Shown piece by piece: positions 3,875 through 7,210 of a stretch of 7,210 bases of DNA. The notes beneath the pieces are model-generated. The model was given only the letters and a program-made list of their open reading frames with translations, did not search any database and was not told where the DNA came from. Position numbers and translations under genes: made by a program. Positions within the stretch are counted from its first letter, which is position 1. Every line of letters begins with the position of its first letter. Source of the stretch: Chloroflexota bacterium (GTDB lineage Bacteria; Chloroflexota; Dehalococcoidia; GIF9; AB-539-J10); NCBI GenBank assembly GCA_030670425.1, contig DAOVBS010000025.1:1-7210 (forward strand), read 5' to 3'.

Positions 3875-5683
3875 ATGAAGGAACTACTGTCCGGTAACGA
3901 GGCCCTTGCCCTGGGTGCCTATCACGCCGGTGTGAGAGTGGCTGCTGCCTATCCGGGAACCCCGAGCACTGAGATACTTGAGTCCATAGCTCGGTTTGAG
4001 GACGTCTACGCCGAATGGTCAACGAATGAGAAAGTGGCTATGGAGGTGGCGCTGGGGGCGGCCTATGCCGGCGTTCGGTCTCTGGTATCTCTCAAGCACG
4101 TAGGCCTGAACGTGGCCATGGACCCATTCATGGCTGCCTCCACCACTGGAGTCAACGCTGGGATGGTGGTGATCTCTGCCGACGACCCGGGAATCCACAG
4201 CTCTCAGAACGAACAGGACAACCGCCACTACGTCAGACTGGCCAAAGTGCCTTTGCTGGAGCCCAGTGATAGCCAGGAAGCCTACGATCTCATGGCGTAC
4301 GCGTTTGATATGAGCGAGGAATTTGATACTCCAGTGCTCGTGCGGAGCACTACCCGCATCTCGCATTCGAAGTCGGTGGTCGATGTAAGTCGGCGTCGCG
4401 TCCTGGCGGCCACGCAGGTGGGTTTCCCTCGTAATGAGCGGAAATACGTCATGCTTCCGGGCCACGCCCGACTGAGGCGTCCCGTGATAGAGGAACGCCT
4501 GGTGAAGCTTGCAGCACACGCCGAAGGCTCTCCTTTGAACCGTATTGAGTGGGGTGAGCGCAGTCTGGGGATAGTCACCAGCGGGATTGCGTACCAGTAT
4601 GCTAGAGAGGTCTTCCCCAAGGCTTCGTTCCTGAAGCTGGGTATGACCTATCCCCTTGCCAAAGACCTGGTCCGCCACTTCGCCTCACAGGTAGACAGAA
4701 TGATAGTGGTTGAAGAACTGGACCCGTTTCTCCAGGAAAACATTGAAGCTCTAGGGATAAAGGTCAGCGGCAAGGAATTCGTCCCGAGGATCGGCGAGTT
4801 GAACCCATCCGTCGTAGAAGAAGGGGCCCTGAATGCTGGACTACTGGCTGGGACAGCGCCTCGGCAGAAGACGCATGTAGACTCGAAGCTGCCAAGACGA
4901 CCTCCGTTGCTGTGCCCGGGTTGTCCCCATACGGGCATATTCTTTGTGCTAAGCGGCATGGGGAAGCGCCTCAAGCTGCCGGGGGCGAAGGACAGGTCGC
5001 TAAGAAAGTCAACGCTAACCATCACTGGGGACATCGGTTGCTATACCCTGGCTACATATCCGCCGCTCAGTGCTATGGATACCACAGCCTGTATGGGTGC
5101 CAGCATTGGCCAGGCCCTCGGCATGAAGAAGGCTGGTGTGGACAACAAGGTTGTTGCTGTCATTGGTGATTCCACCTTCCTTCATTCTGGCATAACCCCT
5201 TTGGTGGATGCGGTATACAACCAGGGGCGGATAACGGTTGTGATCCTTGACAATGGGACGACTGCCATGACGGGTCACCAAGATCATCCCGGGACCGGGG
5301 TCTCGGCGCAAGGAAAAGAGACAGAAGCAGTGCATCTGGAGCAACTGGTCAGGGGAATGGGCATCGGCGATGTCAGAGTAGTGGACGCCTTTGATATGAA
5401 GGCTCTTAGGAGCGCCGTCAGGAGTTCACTGGATAGCGCTGCGCTTTCGGTCATCATAGTCCGTGGTGAATGTGCCGTCCGTGTGCCCAGGCGTTCCGCC
5501 CCCAGGGTCGTCGACACTGAGAAATGCGATCAGTGCGGTACCTGTCTCTTGCTTGGGTGTCCTGCCATCCAAACTGAGAATGGACAGGTCTACATTGACA
5601 CCACCCTATGTGTTGGCGACTACTGCACCATTTGCCAGCAAATCTGTCCCCGGCAGGCGATAGGGCCAACAGTCGAAGAGTGA
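3875..5683 (+). CDS. iorA: Indolepyruvate:ferredoxin oxidoreductase, alpha subunit
   Basis: 602 residues, normal for IorA. With IorB it oxidatively decarboxylates aryl-pyruvates (from Trp, Phe, Tyr) to aryl-acetyl-CoA, reducing ferredoxin in the cytoplasm. Domains in order: the N-terminal pyrimidine-binding domain with LLSGNEALALGAY and AYPGTPSTE (near residues 5-33); a middle domain; the TPP domain with C347-P-G-C350-P-H-T-G, GDIG (385-388), the TPP/Mg motif GDS at 431-433 and DNGTTAMTG from 459; and two C-terminal [4Fe-4S] motifs, C551/C554/C557/C562-P and C579/C584/C587/C591-P. All expected cofactor residues are present. ATG 3875 is chosen because IorA proteins usually begin just before LLSGNEA; in-frame GTG 3866 adds three residues. 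Neither start has a clear ribosome site, which is odd for so long a gene. It is followed 14 bp later by iorB. Confidence 0.95.
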   Translation: MKELLSGNEALALGAYHAGVRVAAAYPGTPSTEILESIARFEDVYAEWSTNEKVAMEVALGAAYAGVRSLVSLKHVGLNVAMDPFMAASTTGVNAGMVVISADDPGIHSSQNEQDNRHYVRLAKVPLLEPSDSQEAYDLMAYAFDMSEEFDTPVLVRSTTRISHSKSVVDVSRRRVLAATQVGFPRNERKYVMLPGHARLRRPVIEERLVKLAAHAEGSPLNRIEWGERSLGIVTSGIAYQYAREVFPKASFLKLGMTYPLAKDLVRHFASQVDRMIVVEELDPFLQENIEALGIKVSGKEFVPRIGELNPSVVEEGALNAGLLAGTAPRQKTHVDSKLPRRPPLLCPGCPHTGIFFVLSGMGKRLKLPGAKDRSLRKSTLTITGDIGCYTLATYPPLSAMDTTACMGASIGQALGMKKAGVDNKVVAVIGDSTFLHSGITPLVDAVYNQGRITVVILDNGTTAMTGHQDHPGTGVSAQGKETEAVHLEQLVRGMGIGDVRVVDAFDMKALRSAVRSSLDSAALSVIIVRGECAVRVPRRSAPRVVDTEKCDQCGTCLLLGCPAIQTENGQVYIDTTLCVGDYCTICQQICPRQAIGPTVEE

Positions 5684-5697
5684 GGCCAAGAGTCGGA

Positions 5698-6297
5698 ATG
5701 AACAACGTTGACATGCTTGTTACTGGAGTGGGGGGTCAGGGGGTCATTCTGGCCAGCGACATGATAGGTGAAGTCGCGTTAGCCGCCGGGTGCGACGTGA
5801 AGAAGACGGATACCCTGGGCATGGCACAACGAGGCGGTAGCGTCATAAGTAACGTGCGAATAGGCCAGAAGGTCTGGTCTCCACTCATCAGGGAGAGTGG
5901 GGTAGACATACTGGTGGCTTTTGAAAAGCTGGAGGCGGCCAGGTGGGTGGACTACCTCAGGCCTGGAGCGGTGGCCATCGTCAATAATCATGCGCTTCCC
6001 CCGCTCTCGGTCAATCTAGGAGATGAGCGATATCCCAACGATGAAGAAATCGCCGGTATTCTGAGACAGCGAGCAGGCCGCATTTATTTCATCAACGGCA
6101 CGGAGTCAGCCAAGAAGTTGGGCAATGTCAGGACGCTCAACATGTACATGCTAGGATGCGCATCCCTGTTGTTGGCATTCGATGTTCAGATGTGGAAAGA
6201 CTGCATGTCGCGGCGCATACGGTCGAATGTTCTGCAGGTGAACATCGCGGCTTTTGACCTAGGCAGAAAGGAAGGCTTGGATGTCCATATCGGATAA
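5698..6297 (+). CDS. iorB: Indolepyruvate:ferredoxin oxidoreductase, beta subunit
   Basis: 199 residues, the usual IorB size. It is the gamma-type (POR_C) domain of the 2-oxoacid:ferredoxin oxidoreductase superfamily, pairing with IorA and likely helping to bind CoA. Motifs seen are G10-V-G-G-Q-G-V16 at the N-terminus and MAQRGGSV at 42-49, both characteristic, followed by a long central alpha/beta region. ATG 5698 puts G-V-G-G-Q-G in its normal position; the frame is open back to 5608, but that would overlap iorA by 76 bp and add a non-family sequence of 30 residues. The ribosome site is weak (GAGG about 12 nt upstream, at the iorA stop), consistent with coupling to iorA. The 3' end overlaps the next gene by 17 bp, so the three genes are very likely co-transcribed. 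Confidence 0.94.
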   Translation: MNNVDMLVTGVGGQGVILASDMIGEVALAAGCDVKKTDTLGMAQRGGSVISNVRIGQKVWSPLIRESGVDILVAFEKLEAARWVDYLRPGAVAIVNNHALPPLSVNLGDERYPNDEEIAGILRQRAGRIYFINGTESAKKLGNVRTLNMYMLGCASLLLAFDVQMWKDCMSRRIRSNVLQVNIAAFDLGRKEGLDVHIG

Positions 6298-7210
6298 CGT
6301 TCTGAGACGTATGGAGGAGGGGTCGTGGATCAGGAGGATGTTCGAGGAGGGGTCCAGCCTGAAGCAGCAGTATGGAGAGGAGAAGGTCTTCGACCTTTCA
6401 CTGGGGAACCCTGTAGTGGAACCTCCGGTTGAGTTCGTCCAGGAGCTGAGGAGGCTGGCGGAGAACCCGCTGCCCGGGATGCACAGGTACATGGCCAACG
6501 CTGGCTATCCTGAGACGAGGACGGTGGTGGCGAGGCAACTGGCTCTGGAGACTAGCATCGAGTTCACGGCGGACGATATTGTAATGACCTGTGGTGCCTC
6601 GGGGGCTTTGAACGTGGTGCTGAAGACAATACTCAATCCGGGCGAGGAGGTCTTGGTATTTGCCCCTTACTTTGTTGAGTATGACAACTACATAGACAAC
6701 CAGGGTGGTGTTAGCAAGATTCTTCCAACAGATGATCAGTTCATACCAAGGCTCGATGTGCTTGAGTCCGCCATTACGGCCAAAACCAAAGCAGTCATCG
6801 TGAACTCCCCGAACAACCCCTCAGGAGTTGTGTATACGCAAGATCTAATACATCGGCTTGGAGGCCTGCTTAGCGAGAAGGAATCCCGGTACGGCACGCA
6901 GATTTTTCTCATCAGCGATGAGCCATATCGCAAGATCATATACGACGGGTTGAAATACCCACCAGTCTTCCGTCATCATCCCAACAGCGTAGCTCTTACC
7001 TCTCATTCCAAGGACCTGGCCTTGCCTGGTGAGCGCATCGGCTACATTGCTGCAAATCCGGGATGTGGTCGGCATGACGAACTGATGACAGGGCTGATTT
7101 TCTGTAATCGGGTGCTGGGATATGTGAACGCACCAGCCCTCATGCAGCACGCAGTGCGCAACCTGCAGGGAGTGACCGTTTCAGTAGCCGAGTATCAGAG
7201 GAAGAGGGAT
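6281..7210 (+). CDS. Class I/II PLP-dependent aminotransferase, cut by window edge
   Basis: The first 310 residues of a fold-type I aminotransferase. Conserved points are G42-N43-P; G76-Y77 before the large domain; CGASGAL (104-110), the phosphate-binding turn; Y130 for ring stacking; PNNPSG (177-182) with N179; S-D213-E-P-Y216 (Asp to the pyridine nitrogen); the Schiff-base lysine K244 in S-H-S-K; and R252 in P-G-E-R-I-G-Y for phosphate. Usual length is about 390-400, so the last 80-90 residues, including the substrate-carboxylate arginine, are missing. Substrate cannot be proved, but being joined to iorAB (17-bp overlap with iorB, AAGGA-type site inside iorB) points to aromatic amino acids and 2-oxoacids: it would make or consume the aryl-pyruvates used by IorAB. 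Confidence 0.92.
   Translation, partial: MSISDNVLRRMEEGSWIRRMFEEGSSLKQQYGEEKVFDLSLGNPVVEPPVEFVQELRRLAENPLPGMHRYMANAGYPETRTVVARQLALETSIEFTADDIVMTCGASGALNVVLKTILNPGEEVLVFAPYFVEYDNYIDNQGGVSKILPTDDQFIPRLDVLESAITAKTKAVIVNSPNNPSGVVYTQDLIHRLGGLLSEKESRYGTQIFLISDEPYRKIIYDGLKYPPVFRHHPNSVALTSHSKDLALPGERIGYIAANPGCGRHDELMTGLIFCNRVLGYVNAPALMQHAVRNLQGVTVSVAEYQRKRD

Noticed and set aside
4019..4678. Open frame of 219 codons on the minus strand
   Set aside because: It is antisense to iorA, whose domains are intact; no recognisable motifs in the product.
5608..5697. Upstream start for iorB overlapping iorA
   Set aside because: The extra 30 residues do not resemble the family, and the G-V-G-G-Q-G motif is normally within about 10 residues of the start.

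Overview
The window looks like part of the chromosome of a strictly or mainly anaerobic bacterium. It encodes a flavodiiron protein, a hemerythrin/PAS (DUF438) protein and a ferredoxin-dependent 2-oxoacid oxidoreductase, and it has bacterial Shine-Dalgarno sites, sigma70-like promoters and a Crp/Fnr regulator. A DUF166 gene next to iorAB would fit an anaerobic lineage such as Chloroflexota (Dehalococcoidia-like) or a delta-proteobacterium. That is only a guess from gene content; nothing here fixes the taxonomy.

Layout: two gene clusters diverge from an intergenic region at about 2802-3060. The minus-strand cluster reads leftwards: a Crp/Fnr-family regulator (2801-2124), a 76-aa nine-cysteine zinc-ribbon protein (1954-1724), a very small 23-aa ORF resembling the C-terminal half of a rubredoxin (1718-1647), a DUF438 + hemerythrin + PAS protein (1611-400) and the N-terminal third of a flavodiiron protein (387 to the window edge). 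The last four are tightly packed (gaps of 5, 35 and 12 bp). They are preceded by a perfect Fnr-type palindrome (2037-2050) whose centre lies exactly 41.5 bp upstream of the start predicted from a TATTAT -10 box (2009-2014). This is the classic geometry of a class II Fnr/Crp-activated promoter. The neighbouring regulator gene has its own extended -10 promoter, overlapped by a different imperfect palindrome that could serve autorepression. Taken together, this looks like a self-contained NO/O2 stress-response module.

The plus-strand cluster reads rightwards: a DUF166 protein (3061-3777), indolepyruvate:ferredoxin oxidoreductase alpha (iorA, 3875-5683) and beta (iorB, 5698-6297), and a class I/II PLP aminotransferase (6281 to the window edge) that overlaps iorB by 17 bp. 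The aminotransferase would supply aryl-pyruvates from aromatic amino acids. IorAB would convert these to aryl-acetyl-CoA while reducing ferredoxin, or run in reverse for biosynthesis. DUF166 has no established function, and its place ahead of this pathway is a useful lead.

The most interesting items are the 23-aa half-rubredoxin ORF inside a flavodiiron operon, the exact -41.5 spacing of the Fnr-like box, and the regulator's lack of the Fnr iron-sulfur cysteines. No tRNA, rRNA, CRISPR array, insertion sequence or convincing intrinsic terminator was seen.
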